Positions 1 through 10,088 of a stretch of DNA of 64,000 bases are shown here, in pieces (position 1 is the first letter of the stretch; every line of letters starts with the position of its first letter). The translations under genes were made by a program, and so were the position numbers. The stretch comes from Rhodococcus spongiicola (GTDB taxonomy: Bacteria; Actinomycetota; Actinomycetes; Mycobacteriales; Mycobacteriaceae): positions 310,001 to 374,000 of the forward strand of contig NZ_RKLN01000003.1 of NCBI RefSeq assembly GCF_004011835.1, given 5' to 3'. The notes under the pieces are model-generated. The model worked only from the letters and a program-made list of their open reading frames with translations, was not told the DNA's origin and searched no databases.

Positions 1-54
1 GCGTACAGAGTGAGACGCGCCACGCGGTGTGAGACCGCGGTGTAGAACAGGGAC

Positions 55-1056
55 ATGCGTGCAATCGTGGTGTCCGAGAACGGTGGCCCGGAGGTTCTCG
101 CTCCCGCGGAGGTGGCCGATCCGCTACCTGGAGCGGATGACCTGCTGGTCGCAACCGAGGCGATCGGGGTCAACTTCATCGACACCTATTTCCGCACCGG
201 GCTCTACGCTCGTGACCTTCCGTACGTTGCCGGTGAAGAGGGGACGGGCGTCGTCGTCGAGGTCGGATCCGCCGTCACCGAGTTCGGGGTGGGCGACCGG
301 GTGGCGTGGGCGGCGGCGCCCGGTAGCTACGCGGAGAAGGTCGCGGTGCCGGCAGCCGTGGCTGTGGACGTCCCCGCCGGTGTCGCGCCCGAGCAGGCCG
401 CGTCGGCGCTGTTGCAGGGCATGACTGCGCACTACCTGATCGAGTCCGCGTATCCGGCCCGGCCGGGCGAGACGGTCCTCGTCCATGCCGGGGCCGGTGG
501 TGTCGGGCTGCTCCTGACTCAGTTGGCGGCCGCGAAGGGCGTGAAGGTGATCACGACCGTCTCGACCGACGAGAAGGAGGCGCTCTCCCGTGAGGCCGGC
601 GCCTGGCGGGTCCTGCGCTACGGTGCGGAGCTGTCGCGGAAGGTGCGGGAACTGACCGGCGGCGAGGGCGTCGCCGCCGTGTACGACGGTGTGGGCAAGG
701 ACACTTTCGACGCAAGCCTCGAGTCGCTGCGGATCCGGGGAACGCTCGTATTGTTCGGTGCGGCCAGCGGCCCGGTTCCGCCGCTCGACCTCCAGCGACT
801 GAACGCGGGCGGCTCACTGTTCGTCACTCGGCCGACGCTCGCGCACTATGTGCGAGATCGCGAAGAGTTGACGTGGCGCGCCCGCGCTGTGTTCGACGCG
901 ATAGCCGCGGGAACCCTCAGGCTGCGGGTCGGTGCGAGCTACCCGTTGGACGCGGCCGAGCGGGCACACCGTGACCTGGAGGGCCGGAAAACAACTGGCT
1001 CGATCGTGTTGGTGCCCCAAGCCCGGCCAGAAGTAGGTCAGCCCGGTCAGAAGTAG
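55..1056 (+). CDS. qor: NADPH:quinone reductase-like oxidoreductase (medium-chain dehydrogenase/reductase family)
   Basis: A 333-residue zinc-independent quinone oxidoreductase of the MDR superfamily, expected to reduce quinones with NADPH in the cytosol. The N-terminal GroES-like domain contains GVNFIDTYFRTGLY and the AGEEGTGVV stretch typical of QOR. The Rossmann domain carries the nucleotide-binding motif HAGAGGVGLLLTQLA near residues 144-158. No zinc-ligand cysteines are seen, which separates it from alcohol dehydrogenases. It runs convergently with ctaB, with only 11 bp between the stops. The last codons (ARPEVGQPGQK) lie in a 20-bp tandem repeat that spans both gene ends and probably lengthened this C-terminus. 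The family is clear. The physiological substrate is not. Confidence 0.9.
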   Translation: MRAIVVSENGGPEVLAPAEVADPLPGADDLLVATEAIGVNFIDTYFRTGLYARDLPYVAGEEGTGVVVEVGSAVTEFGVGDRVAWAAAPGSYAEKVAVPAAVAVDVPAGVAPEQAASALLQGMTAHYLIESAYPARPGETVLVHAGAGGVGLLLTQLAAAKGVKVITTVSTDEKEALSREAGAWRVLRYGAELSRKVRELTGGEGVAAVYDGVGKDTFDASLESLRIRGTLVLFGAASGPVPPLDLQRLNAGGSLFVTRPTLAHYVRDREELTWRARAVFDAIAAGTLRLRVGASYPLDAAERAHRDLEGRKTTGSIVLVPQARPEVGQPGQK

Positions 1057-1081
1057 CTCAGGCCCGGTCAGAAGTAGCTCG
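1021..1081. repeat. three-copy 20-bp tandem repeat across the qor/ctaB convergent ends
   Basis: Units at 1021-1040, 1041-1060 and 1062-1081 follow the pattern GCCCGGTCAGAAGTAGCTCR, with two differences in the first copy. The repeat encodes the end of Qor on the plus strand and contains the last residues and stop of CtaB on the minus strand. Confidence 0.85.
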
Positions 1082-2063
1082 AGATGGTGGCCCAGCCCAG
1101 GATCGAGTCGACGGCCAGGCCGCAGCACACGATGGCGAGGTAGTTGTTCGACTGCAGGAACAGCTTCAGCGGCTTGACGGACGCACCCCGACGGACACCG
1201 TTGTGGAGCTGGTGGGCGACCAACAGGAACCAGGCGCCGGCCAGGAGTGTGACGGCCGCGTAGATCCATCCGGCCGCGGGCACGAGCGCGAGCGATGCCA
1301 GGACGGTGGCCCACGTGTACAGCACGATCTGCTTGGTCACGTGCTGTTCGGACGCGATGACCGGGAGCATCGGCACGCCGGCGGCCTTGTAGTCCTCCTT
1401 GTAGCGCATAGCGAGTGCCCAGGTGTGCGGCGGCGTCCAGAAGAAGATCACCAGGAACAGCACCAGCGGCTCCCAGCTGAGCGATCCGGTGACCGCGGCC
1501 CAGCCGACCATCACGGGCATGCAGCCCGCGGCGCCACCCCAGATCACGTTCTGCCACGTCCGGCGTTTGAGCACCATCGTGTAGAACAACACGTAGAACG
1601 CGATCGTGAGGACCACAAGCAAACCGGCAAGCAGGTTCGCGCGCCACCACAACCACAGGAACGACGCGATACCGAGCGTGATGCCGAAGACGAACGCGTT
1701 CCTGGTCGGAACCGCCTGGCGCGCCAGCGGGCGCAGCGCCGTGCGCTTCATCACCTTGTCGATGTCCGCGTCGGCGACACAGTTGAGGGCGTTGGCGCTC
1801 GCGGCACCCATCCATCCACCGAACAGAGTGCTGAGAATGAGTACAAGGTCGATGTGGCCGCGGTCGGCGAGGAGCATCGCCGGAATCGTTGCGACCAGGA
1901 GCAGTTCGATCACCCGCGGCTTCGTCAGCGCGACGTACGCCAGGATGGTCGAAACGACTCGTCCGCGCAGCGTGGACGTGTCCCGCGCAATGTTCGAATC
2001 GGAAGCCGATGCGCCGCCCGGGCTGCCGAAGCCGTGTCCGCTCGGCCTATGCCCTGTACGCAC
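1068..2063 (-). CDS. ctaB: protoheme IX farnesyltransferase (heme O synthase)
   Basis: An integral membrane UbiA-family prenyltransferase that attaches a farnesyl group to protoheme IX to make heme O, a precursor of heme A for aa3 cytochrome oxidase. It shows the first aspartate-rich region [15 protein letters not shown], preceded by [12 protein letters not shown], and the [13 protein letters not shown] segment conserved in CtaB. Several hydrophobic helices follow. I chose the GTG at 2063 because an AAGGAGA ribosome-binding site lies just before it; an in-frame GTG at 2081 would add six residues. The predicted 331 residues include a poorly conserved 40-residue N-terminus. It is divergent from tkt, an arrangement shared with mycobacteria. 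Confidence 0.93.
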   Translation of the reverse strand: MRTGHRPSGHGFGSPGGASASDSNIARDTSTLRGRVVSTILAYVALTKPRVIELLLVATIPAMLLADRGHIDLVLILSTLFGGWMGAASANALNCVADADIDKVMKRTALRPLARQAVPTRNAFVFGITLGIASFLWLWWRANLLAGLLVVLTIAFYVLFYTMVLKRRTWQNVIWGGAAGCMPVMVGWAAVTGSLSWEPLVLFLVIFFWTPPHTWALAMRYKEDYKAAGVPMLPVIASEQHVTKQIVLYTWATVLASLALVPAAGWIYAAVTLLAGAWFLLVAHQLHNGVRRGASVKPLKLFLQSNNYLAIVCCGLAVDSILGWATISSYF

Positions 2064-2150
2064 GCTGTCTCCTTGCCCCACGCGACTACATCCTCGCCTA
2101 CGCCTGCACTACTACGACCGATGGTAGACGTCCCTTATCCGCCAACCGAA

Positions 2151-2179
2151 TCGACCCGAACTAGGCGGCACACTAGGCT
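2151..2179 (+). promoter_or_regulatory. candidate sigma-70-type promoter for the tkt operon
   Basis: TCGACC at 2151-2156 and TAGGCT at 2174-2179 are separated by 17 bp and fit the actinobacterial TTGACA / TANNNT pattern. The start codon of tkt lies 77 bp downstream. Assigned by pattern only. Confidence 0.4.
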
Positions 2180-2255
2180 GGAGGCGCACGAGGGGCGCGC
2201 CAGCACCCATAGCACCCTCCGGCTCCACGTCAACCATGTCAGGAGACATCTGCCC

Positions 2256-4370
2256 GTGTCGATCACAGACGAGATCCGCGACCTCACGCAACCGGTCCAC
2301 CCCGACGACTGGACCGACCTGGACACCAAGGCCGTCGATACCGCCCGGGTTCTCGCCGCGGACGCCGTCCAGAAGGTGGGCAACGGCCACCCGGGCACGG
2401 CGATGAGTCTGGCGCCGCTGGCCTACACGCTCTTCCAGCGTGTACTGCGTCACGACCCGAAGAACCCGGACTGGGTCGGACGGGACCGCTTCGTTCTCTC
2501 GTGCGGACACAGCAGCCTGACCCTGTACCTGCAGCTGTACCTGTCGGGCTACGGCCTCGAGCTGTCCGACATCGAGGCACTGCGCACGTGGGGATCCCTG
2601 ACACCTGGCCACCCGGAGTACGGCCACACCGTCGGCGTCGAAATGACGACCGGTCCGCTCGGTCAGGGTCTGGCCTCGGCGGTCGGCATGGCGATGGCGT
2701 CGCGACGCGAGCGCGGCCTGTTCGACCCGGAGGCCCCCGCCGGCACGAGCCCGTTCGACCACCACATCTACGTCATCGCTTCCGACGGTGACATCGAGGA
2801 GGGCGTCACCTCCGAAGCGTCGTCGATCGCCGGAGTCCAACAGCTCGGCAACCTGATCGTCTTCTACGACGACAACAAGATCTCGATCGAACACGACACC
2901 GCGATCGCGCTCGGCGAGGACGTCGGGCAGCGCTACGAGGCGTACGGCTGGCACGTGCAGACCGTCGAGGGTGGCGAGAACGTCTCCGCCATCCTCGACG
3001 CCGTCGCCGCCGCAAAGGCCGTCACCGACAAGCCGTCGATCATTCTGCTGCGCACCATCATCGGATACCCGGCTCCGACGAAGATGAACACCGGCGACGT
3101 GCACGGCGCCGCGCTCGGTGCCGACGAGGTCGCCGCGGTCAAGCGGGCGCTCGGTTTCGATCCCGAGAAGAACTTCGACGTCGATCCCGCCGCCCTGGCA
3201 CACGCCCGCCAGGTGACCGACCGCGGAGAGCGCGCGCACCAGCAGTGGCAGGTCGGCTTCGACGCGTGGGCCACGCGTGAGCCCGAACGCAGGGCGCTGT
3301 TCGATCGGATGCACGCCGGCGAGTTCCCACAGGGGTGGGCGGACAATCTGCCGTCGTGGGGCGCAGACGCGAAGGGAGTCGCGACCCGCAAGGCCTCGGG
3401 CAAGGTCCTGGGCGCGCTCGGTCCCATCCTGCCGGAGCTGTGGGGCGGTTCGGCCGACCTCGCCGGCAGCAACAACACCACGATCGACGGATCCGACTCG
3501 TTCGGCCCCACGTCCATCTCGACGAAGGACTGGAAGGCTCAGCCCTACGGCCGCACCTTGCACTTCGGCGTCCGCGAGCACGCGATGGGTTCGATCCTCA
3601 ACGGCATCGTGCTCCACGGCCCGACCCGCGCCTACGGTGGCACGTTCCTGGTCTTCAGCGACTACATGCGTCCGGCGGTCCGTCTGGCCGCACTCATGCA
3701 GACTCCTGCGCTCTACGTGTGGACGCACGACTCGATCGGCCTCGGCGAGGACGGCCCGACCCACCAGCCGATCGAGCACCTCGCGGCGCTGCGTGCCATT
3801 CCGAACATGTCCGTCATCCGTCCGGGCGACGCCAACGAGACCGCCCAGGCGTGGAAGGCCGCACTCGAACACAAGACCGGCCCCACTGCACTGGCACTGA
3901 CCCGTCAGGACATCCCGGTCCTCGAAGGCACCCGGGCCAAGGCAGCCGAGGGCGTGACCCGCGGCGGATACATCCTGGCCGAGGCGTCCGGCGGCAGCCC
4001 CGAGGTGATCCTCCTCGCAACCGGCTCGGAACTACAGCTGGCGGTCGCGGCCCGCGACGAGCTCGAGGCGGACGGCATCGCGACGCGCGTCGTGTCGGTT
4101 CCCTGCCTCGACTGGTTCGAGCAGCAGGACCAGGCGTACCGCGACGAGGTCCTCCCGCCGTCGGTGCGCGCCCGCGTTTCGGTGGAGGCTGGTATCGCGA
4201 TGCCGTGGTACAAGATCATCGGGAGCGACGGGGAAGCAGTATCGATCGAGCACTTCGGCGCTTCCGCCGACTACAAGACACTGTTCCGTGAGTTCGGCTT
4301 CACCGCCGATGCGGTCACCGCAGCGGCCCGCCGCACTCTCGCTCGCGCCAACGATGCTGCAAAGGGATGA
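2256..4370 (+). CDS. tkt: transketolase
   Basis: A thiamine-diphosphate enzyme that moves two-carbon ketol units between pentose-phosphate sugars. The reading frame is open far upstream, but the GTG at 2256 is preceded by AGGAGA at 2241 and gives VSITDEIRDL and 704 residues, the normal family length. Recognisable elements are GNGHPGTAMS near residue 45, the TPP-binding GDG (ASDGDIEEG) near residue 177, the GSADLAGSNNT region, and FGVREHAMGSILNG with the catalytic Glu. The C-terminal domain ends AAARRTLARAND. The gene heads a run tkt-tal-zwf-opcA-pgl with gaps of a few bases or overlaps, so co-transcription of the oxidative and non-oxidative branches is likely. Confidence 0.96.
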   Translation: MSITDEIRDLTQPVHPDDWTDLDTKAVDTARVLAADAVQKVGNGHPGTAMSLAPLAYTLFQRVLRHDPKNPDWVGRDRFVLSCGHSSLTLYLQLYLSGYGLELSDIEALRTWGSLTPGHPEYGHTVGVEMTTGPLGQGLASAVGMAMASRRERGLFDPEAPAGTSPFDHHIYVIASDGDIEEGVTSEASSIAGVQQLGNLIVFYDDNKISIEHDTAIALGEDVGQRYEAYGWHVQTVEGGENVSAILDAVAAAKAVTDKPSIILLRTIIGYPAPTKMNTGDVHGAALGADEVAAVKRALGFDPEKNFDVDPAALAHARQVTDRGERAHQQWQVGFDAWATREPERRALFDRMHAGEFPQGWADNLPSWGADAKGVATRKASGKVLGALGPILPELWGGSADLAGSNNTTIDGSDSFGPTSISTKDWKAQPYGRTLHFGVREHAMGSILNGIVLHGPTRAYGGTFLVFSDYMRPAVRLAALMQTPALYVWTHDSIGLGEDGPTHQPIEHLAALRAIPNMSVIRPGDANETAQAWKAALEHKTGPTALALTRQDIPVLEGTRAKAAEGVTRGGYILAEASGGSPEVILLATGSELQLAVAARDELEADGIATRVVSVPCLDWFEQQDQAYRDEVLPPSVRARVSVEAGIAMPWYKIIGSDGEAVSIEHFGASADYKTLFREFGFTADAVTAAARRTLARANDAAKG

Positions 4371-4376
4371 ATCACG

Positions 4377-5510
4377 ATGACTGACACAGCAACCCAGAAC
4401 ACCAACCTCGCGGCTCTGTCCGCGGCGGGCGTGTCCGTGTGGCTCGACGACCTGTCCCGGACGAGACTCGAGACCGGTAACCTCGCGGAACTGGTAGCCA
4501 CCCGCAGTGTCGTCGGCGTCACCACGAATCCGACGATCTTCCAGGGTGCCATCACCAAGGGTGAGGCGTACGACCGGCAACTGCACGAGCTCGCCGCACA
4601 GGGCGCCGGCATCGACGAGGTCGTCCGCGCGCTCACCACCGACGACGTCCGCAATGCATGTGACGTGCTTGCGCCGGTATCCGCCGCGACGGGCGGCGTG
4701 GACGGCCGGGTTTCGATCGAGGTCGACCCTCGTCTTGCCCACGAGACCGACGCCACCGTCGCGCAGGCGATCGAGTTGTGGAAGCTCGTCGACCGCGAGA
4801 ACCTGCTGATCAAGATTCCGGGTACGAAGGCGGGGCTACCCGCTATCACCGCCGCGATCGCCGAGGGCATCAGCGTCAACGTCACGCTGATCTTCTCGGT
4901 GAAGCGCTACGAGGCGGTGATCGACGCCTACCTCGCCGGGCTCGAGGCTGCGAAGGCCGCCGGACACGACCTGTCGAAGATTCACTCGGTGGCGTCGTTC
5001 TTCGTTTCCCGCGTGGACACCGAGATCGACGCACAGCTCGAGAAGATCGGTACGGATGCCGCTCTCGAGCTGCGGGGCAGGGCCGGTGTGGCGAACGCCC
5101 GCCTGGCATACGCGTCCTACCAGAAGGTCTTCGAGGGTGGCGACCGGTGGGCGGCGCTCGCGGCGGCGGGTGCCCGCTTGCAGCGTCCCCTGTGGGCGTC
5201 GACAGGTGTGAAGAACCCCGTCTACCCCGACACGCTGTACGTGACGAACCTCGTTGCCCCGAACACCGTCAACACGATGCCGGAGAAGACCCTCGAGGCG
5301 GTCGCCGACCACGGCACCGTCACCGGTGACACCGTCGCCGGTCGGGCCGGGGCATCACAGGCCGTGTTCGACGAGCTCGCAGCCGTCGGCATCGACATCC
5401 CGGCCGTGTTCGACAAACTCGAGTCGGAGGGTGTGAAGAAGTTCGAGGTGTCGTGGAACGAACTCCTCGACGCGATCACGGTGCAACTAGCCGCTGCTCG
5501 AGAGGGCTGA
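4377..5510 (+). CDS. tal: transaldolase
   Basis: Transfers a dihydroxyacetone unit between sedoheptulose-7-phosphate and glyceraldehyde-3-phosphate through a Schiff-base lysine. The 377-residue protein is the longer actinobacterial/cyanobacterial type. It has [13 protein letters not shown] near the N-terminus, the Schiff-base lysine in [12 protein letters not shown] (about Lys146), and [21 protein letters not shown]. It begins 6 bp after the tkt stop with an ATG and is followed 3 bp later by zwf, so it sits inside the same operon. Confidence 0.96.
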   Translation: MTDTATQNTNLAALSAAGVSVWLDDLSRTRLETGNLAELVATRSVVGVTTNPTIFQGAITKGEAYDRQLHELAAQGAGIDEVVRALTTDDVRNACDVLAPVSAATGGVDGRVSIEVDPRLAHETDATVAQAIELWKLVDRENLLIKIPGTKAGLPAITAAIAEGISVNVTLIFSVKRYEAVIDAYLAGLEAAKAAGHDLSKIHSVASFFVSRVDTEIDAQLEKIGTDAALELRGRAGVANARLAYASYQKVFEGGDRWAALAAAGARLQRPLWASTGVKNPVYPDTLYVTNLVAPNTVNTMPEKTLEAVADHGTVTGDTVAGRAGASQAVFDELAAVGIDIPAVFDKLESEGVKKFEVSWNELLDAITVQLAAAREG

Positions 5511-5513
5511 TCC

Positions 5514-7055
5514 GTGAGCGGGCCCACGGCGGACGCTTGGATCAACCCGCTCCGGGACAGCAGGGACCGGCGACTACCGCACATCGCCGGCCCCTGCGGC
5601 TTGGTGATCTTCGGTGTCACCGGCGACTTGGCACGCAAGAAGCTGATGCCGGCCGTGTACGACCTCGCCAACAGGGGGCTGTTGCCGCCCGGGTTCGCTC
5701 TGGTGGGGTTCGCCCGGCGTGACTGGGCGGACGAGGATTTCGGGAAAATCGTCCACGACGCGGTGCGTGAGCACGCGCGCACCCCGTTTCGGGAACACGT
5801 GTGGGAGCAGCTGTCGAGGGGCATCCGCTTCGTGCAGGGCAGCTTCGACGACGCGGCCGCGTTCACCGAACTCAAGAACACCCTCGCCACGCTCGACCGC
5901 GAACGCGGCACCCGCGGTAATCATGCTTTCTACCTGTCGATTCCTCCGGCTCAGTTCCCGACGGTGTGCCAGCAGCTGTCGCAGTCGGGACTGGCGAAGT
6001 CGGTGGACGGCCAGTGGCGGCGCGTCGTCATCGAAAAGCCGTTCGGCCACGACCTCGACAGTGCGCGTGAACTCAACGCGGTGGTGAACAAGGTCTTCCC
6101 CGAGGACACGGTGTTCCGCATCGACCACTACCTGGGCAAGGAGACCGTCCAGAACATCCTGGCACTGCGCTTCGCGAACCAGTTGTTCGACCCGATCTGG
6201 AATTCGCACTACGTCGATCACGTACAGATCACCATGGCCGAGGACATCGGCCTGGGCGGACGCGCCGGCTACTACGACGGAATCGGCGCCGCCCGCGACG
6301 TCATCCAGAACCATCTGCTGCAATTGCTCGCGTTCACCGCGATGGAGGAACCGGTCAGCTTCGAGCCGTCGGAGCTGCAAGCCGAGAAGATCAAGGTCCT
6401 GTCGGCGACGCGATTGGCCGAGCCGCTCGATGAGACCACCGCCCGCGGACAGTACGCGGGTGGTTGGCAAGGCGGCCTCGAAGTCGTCGGCCTCCACGAT
6501 GAGGAAGGGTTCGCGAAGGACTCCACCACCGAGACCTACGCAGCGATCACCCTCGAGGTCGACACTCGGCGTTGGGCCGGTGTCCCCTTCTATTTGCGGA
6601 CCGGAAAGAGATTGGGCCGCAGGGTCACCGAGATCGCGGTCGTCTTCAAACGCGCACCGCACCTGCCGTTCGACGCGACGATGACCGAGGAACTCGGCCA
6701 GAACGCCCTGGTGATCCGCGTTCAGCCCGACGAGGGCGTCACCATGCGGTTCGGTTCGAAGGTGCCGGGCTCGAGCATGGAGGTCCGTGACGTGAACATG
6801 GACTTCAGCTACGGACAGGCGTTCACGGTCTCATCTCCGGAGGCGTACGAGCGGTTGATCCTCGACGTGCTTCTCGGCGAGCCGTCACTGTTCCCGGTCA
6901 ACGCTGAGGTCGAGTTGTCGTGGACCATCCTCGATCCGGCCCTCGAGCACTGGGCGAGGCAGGGAATGCCCGAACCGTACGAGGCCGGAACCTGGGGTCC
7001 GCCGTCGGCGGAGGAAATGATGCGCCGCACCGGTCGTGAATGGAGGAGACCGTGA
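5514..7055 (+). CDS. zwf: glucose-6-phosphate 1-dehydrogenase
   Basis: Catalyses the first oxidative step of the pentose-phosphate pathway, glucose-6-phosphate to 6-phosphogluconolactone with reduction of NAD(P). The 513-residue protein starts at GTG 5514. It contains the nucleotide-binding motif FGVTGDLARKKLMPA near residue 31 and the substrate-binding/catalytic signature RIDHYLGKETVQN near residue 202. The C-terminus ends EWRRP. Its stop codon overlaps the start of opcA in a GTGA arrangement, consistent with translational coupling to its assembly partner. Confidence 0.97.
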   Translation: MSGPTADAWINPLRDSRDRRLPHIAGPCGLVIFGVTGDLARKKLMPAVYDLANRGLLPPGFALVGFARRDWADEDFGKIVHDAVREHARTPFREHVWEQLSRGIRFVQGSFDDAAAFTELKNTLATLDRERGTRGNHAFYLSIPPAQFPTVCQQLSQSGLAKSVDGQWRRVVIEKPFGHDLDSARELNAVVNKVFPEDTVFRIDHYLGKETVQNILALRFANQLFDPIWNSHYVDHVQITMAEDIGLGGRAGYYDGIGAARDVIQNHLLQLLAFTAMEEPVSFEPSELQAEKIKVLSATRLAEPLDETTARGQYAGGWQGGLEVVGLHDEEGFAKDSTTETYAAITLEVDTRRWAGVPFYLRTGKRLGRRVTEIAVVFKRAPHLPFDATMTEELGQNALVIRVQPDEGVTMRFGSKVPGSSMEVRDVNMDFSYGQAFTVSSPEAYERLILDVLLGEPSLFPVNAEVELSWTILDPALEHWARQGMPEPYEAGTWGPPSAEEMMRRTGREWRRP

Positions 7056-7963
7056 TCATCGAGTTGCCTTCGACCACTACTGGCACCATCAACAAGAAGC
7101 TCATAGAACTGCGTGAGACGGGTGGAGCGGTCACCCTCGGCAGGGTGCTGACGCTCGTGGTGTGCACCCGCGAGAGCGACAACGCTGAGGACGTCATCGA
7201 CGCCGCGAACGAGGCCAGCCGCGAACATCCGTGTCGTGTGATCGTCGTGACGCGCGGATCCCGTTCGGGGGAAACACATCTCGATGCCGAAATCCGCGTG
7301 GGCGGCGATGCGGGCGCCTCCGAGGTCGTCGTCTTGCGGCTGCACGGCGAACTAGCCGATCACGAGGCCAGTGTCGTCGTGCCGTTCCTACTGCCCGACA
7401 CCCCGGTGGTCGCGTGGTGGCCCGAGAACGCACCTGCGGTACCCGCGCTGGATCCAGTGGGAAGGTTGGCGATTCGACGGATCACCGATGCTACAGGTGC
7501 CGAGGACCCCACTGCGACGATCAAGAGCCGGCTCGGCTCCTACACGGCGGGAGATACCGATCTCGCGTGGAGCCGGATCACCTACTGGCGTGCCCTGCTG
7601 ACTTCGGCTCTGGACCAGCCGCCCCACGCACCGGTCGTGTCCGCGACGGTGTCCGGTTTGGCGTGCGAACCCGCGCTCGATGTTCTGGCGGGGTGGCTCG
7701 CCGACCGAATCGAGGGCACCGTCCGACGGCAGACCGGAGAACTGTTCGCCGAACTGCAGTTGGCGAACGGCGACCGTATCGCGATCAGCCGACCACAGGC
7801 GGAGATGACGGCGACGCTCAGCCGAACCGGTCAACCGGATGCCCTTGTACCCCTTGCCCGCCGCGAGACCCGCGACTGCCTCGCGGAGGAACTACGACGA
7901 CTCGATCCCGACCAGATCTACGAGGCTGCCCTGACCGGCCTGTCGAAGGTGGAATATGTCTGA
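7052..7963 (+). CDS. opcA: glucose-6-phosphate dehydrogenase assembly protein OpcA
   Basis: OpcA supports assembly and redox-dependent activation of Zwf in cyanobacteria and actinobacteria. The GTG at 7052 overlaps the zwf stop and follows a strong GGAGGAG at 7042-7048, giving VIIELPSTTTGTINKKL, the usual OpcA N-terminus. An in-frame ATG at 7040 would add four residues but leaves the ribosome-binding site inside the gene. The protein has about 303 residues. It shows PVVAWWPENAP and DLAWSRITYWRALL, both typical of the family. It overlaps pgl by 8 bp. Confidence 0.93.
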   Translation: MIIELPSTTTGTINKKLIELRETGGAVTLGRVLTLVVCTRESDNAEDVIDAANEASREHPCRVIVVTRGSRSGETHLDAEIRVGGDAGASEVVVLRLHGELADHEASVVVPFLLPDTPVVAWWPENAPAVPALDPVGRLAIRRITDATGAEDPTATIKSRLGSYTAGDTDLAWSRITYWRALLTSALDQPPHAPVVSATVSGLACEPALDVLAGWLADRIEGTVRRQTGELFAELQLANGDRIAISRPQAEMTATLSRTGQPDALVPLARRETRDCLAEELRRLDPDQIYEAALTGLSKVEYV

Positions 7964-8711
7964 TACCTCAAGCCGGAACGAGATTCACCGCTTCACCGAC
8001 ACGGCAGAACTCGTCCGTGCGACGGCCGAGCGCTTCGTTGACGCCGTCGTCACGGCGCAGAATGCACGCGGTTCCGCGGCGGTGGTCCTCACCGGCGGCG
8101 GCACGGGCATCGCCGTGCTCGAGCACGTGCGCGACAACCCCGGTGCGATCGACTGGGATGCCCTCGATGTGTTCTTCGGTGACGAGCGGTTCCTTCCCGC
8201 AGGCGATCCCGAGCGCAACGAGGTGCAAGCCCATCAGGCGTTGCTCGACCATGTTCCGATCGACCCGGCCCGGGTTCACGTCATGTCTGCCTCGGATGGC
8301 GCGTACGGTAGCGATCCGGTGACCGCGGCCGCCGCCTACGCGGAGGTAATCGACGTGTTCGCCGCCGACCGAACCGGCCCTCTGTTCGACGTCCACCTCT
8401 TAGGCATGGGCGGAGAGGGACACGTGAATTCGCTCTTCCCTCAGACCGATGCGGTGCGGGAAGAACACCAGTACGTCGTCGCGGTTACCGATTCACCAAA
8501 GCCGCCCCCGGTTCGGATCACACTGACGTTGCCCGCGATCCGGAGCGCGAACGAGGTGTGGCTTGTGGTATCCGGGGAAGCGAAGGCCGAGGCAGTGGCG
8601 GCTGCGGTTGGTGGCGCTCCCCCGGTCGAGATCCCCGCTGCCGGTGCGTGCGGTCAAGCTGCCACCCGGTGGCTGCTCGACCAGGCGGCCGCATCACAAC
8701 TATCGGTCTGA
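7956..8711 (+). CDS. pgl: 6-phosphogluconolactonase (DevB/Pgl family)
   Basis: Hydrolyses 6-phosphogluconolactone to 6-phosphogluconate, the step after Zwf. The 251-residue protein has the NagB/Pgl fold signatures VVLTGGGTGIAVLEHVR near residue 45, DVFFGDERFLPAGDPERN near residue 70, and FDVHLLGMGGEGHVNSLFP, which carries the active-site Glu and His. It is the last gene of the operon. A perfect 14-bp hairpin follows 70 bp downstream, between it and the first beta-propeller gene on the opposite strand. Confidence 0.95.
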   Translation: MSDTSSRNEIHRFTDTAELVRATAERFVDAVVTAQNARGSAAVVLTGGGTGIAVLEHVRDNPGAIDWDALDVFFGDERFLPAGDPERNEVQAHQALLDHVPIDPARVHVMSASDGAYGSDPVTAAAAYAEVIDVFAADRTGPLFDVHLLGMGGEGHVNSLFPQTDAVREEHQYVVAVTDSPKPPPVRITLTLPAIRSANEVWLVVSGEAKAEAVAAAVGGAPPVEIPAAGACGQAATRWLLDQAAASQLSV

Positions 8712-8781
8712 CGCATCCTCCACCCAACGAGTGCGCGCAACGCTCGGCTTCTCCCGTTGCGGGAATCGGTGAACCGCAGGG

Positions 8782-8813
8782 CGCCGCCACCGGCGCGTTC
8801 GCCGGTGGCGGCG
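8782..8813. terminator. 14-bp stem-loop between pgl and the propeller array
   Basis: CGCCGCCACCGGCG at 8782-8795 pairs perfectly with 8800-8813 around a four-base loop. It lies 24 bp after the stop of the first propeller gene on the minus strand and 70 bp after pgl on the plus strand. There is no U-run, so it is called a terminator by position and stem strength. Confidence 0.6.
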
Positions 8814-8837
8814 TTCTGCCCCACCCCTGCGCGGTTG

Positions 8838-10004
8838 TCAGCTTCCGGCGCTGCCCGTCGAGCCAGCACCCGCCAGCGAACCACCGCGGACCGTGGAACC
8901 GTTACCCACGCTCTCCGTCGAACCGCCGCCAGCCAGCGGACCATCACCGGCCAGCGAACCGAAGTCAATGCACAGCGACGCGGTGCACTGGGCATTGTCG
9001 ATGTCGATCACCGACACCGAACCGTCATTGTTGTTGGTGACGTAGGCCCGGGATCCGTCCGGGGTGATCGCCACCCCCTCCGGGCCCTCCCCGACATCCA
9101 GGGTTTCGAGGACAGTGTTGGTGGCTGTGTCGATCACCGACACTGAACCGTCATCGAAGTTGGTGCCGTACAGCCGGGATCCGTCCGGGGTCACCGCGAT
9201 CGCGATGGGGTCTTGCCCCACGTCAATGGTTGCGATCTCGTCGTTGATGACGGTGTCGATCACCGAGACCGCACCGTCTTGTCTGTTGGTGACGTACGCC
9301 CGGTTTGCAGTCGGGGCGACCGCCACTCTTGCCGGATCGTCCCCGACCTCGATGGTGGCGGACACAGTGTTGGACGCTGTGTCGATCACCTTCACCGAAT
9401 GGTCGTTGCTGCTGACGACGTAGGCGCGGGTTCCGTCCGGGGTCACCGCTACATCGATCGGTCCGTCCCCAACCGCCTCGATATGGATTGCTGAATTGGT
9501 AGCGGTGTCGATCACCGACACCGAATCGTCGTCGATGTTGGCGACGTATACCTGCGATCCGTCCGGGGTCACCGCGACGCCGTACGGCCTCGCACCGACT
9601 GGGACGGTTTCGACCACATCATTCGTGGCCGTATTGATAATCGACACCGAATCGCCGGAAGTGTTTGTGACATAAGCGCGGGACTCGAACGGATGGACCG
9701 CCACCCCGGAATGGCTGTCGCCGACCGGGATGGTCGCGGTCACGTCGTTCGTGGCCGTATCGATCACCGACACCGCATTGATGTCGACCGCTACGTACAC
9801 CCGGGATCCGTCCGGGGTCACCGCCACCCCAGCCGGGTCGGCCCCGAGAGAGATGGTCTCCGTGACGGTATCCGCATCCGCCGTGGCCGCCCCAATACCG
9901 ATCATCCCAAGCACCAGAGCACCAGTCGCGGTCAACCCGAGTGAGAGGCGCGCGGCGCTTCCCTTGACCATAGACAATTTGCGAGAACTACTGTGCCAGT
10001 GCAT
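8838..10004 (-). CDS. secreted seven-bladed YVTN beta-propeller protein, copy 1 (last in array)
   Basis: A 388-residue predicted exported protein. The signal segment LGLTATGALVLGMIGIG ends near ATADA, followed by seven repeats of about 42 residues with the core GVAVTPDGSRxYVTN...SVSVIDTATN, matching the YVTN beta-propeller family. After the last blade comes a C-x4-C pair (CTASLC) and a tail of about 45 Gly/Ser-rich residues (GSLAGGG, GSTGSAGS). Unlike the other copies it starts with ATG and lacks the MNRLSGFR leader; blade 1 has lost the canonical YVTN (VYVAV), so it is among the more divergent members. It has its own TGTTAGCCT promoter 85 bp upstream. Function is unknown; ligand binding or a surface role is only a guess. 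Confidence 0.9.
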   Translation of the reverse strand: MHWHSSSRKLSMVKGSAARLSLGLTATGALVLGMIGIGAATADADTVTETISLGADPAGVAVTPDGSRVYVAVDINAVSVIDTATNDVTATIPVGDSHSGVAVHPFESRAYVTNTSGDSVSIINTATNDVVETVPVGARPYGVAVTPDGSQVYVANIDDDSVSVIDTATNSAIHIEAVGDGPIDVAVTPDGTRAYVVSSNDHSVKVIDTASNTVSATIEVGDDPARVAVAPTANRAYVTNRQDGAVSVIDTVINDEIATIDVGQDPIAIAVTPDGSRLYGTNFDDGSVSVIDTATNTVLETLDVGEGPEGVAITPDGSRAYVTNNNDGSVSVIDIDNAQCTASLCIDFGSLAGDGPLAGGGSTESVGNGSTVRGGSLAGAGSTGSAGS

Positions 10005-10088
10005 ATTTCTCTCCTACGTCACAGAAACAAGATGGACAGGCCACGCAGTGAGACAACCGGCGGCCGCAGCCGACCACCAGCCGAAGGC

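Noticed and set aside
1203-2255. N-terminal extension of transketolase from the open frame upstream
   Set aside because: It runs antisense through ctaB, and the GTG at 2256 has a ribosome-binding site and gives the normal family length.
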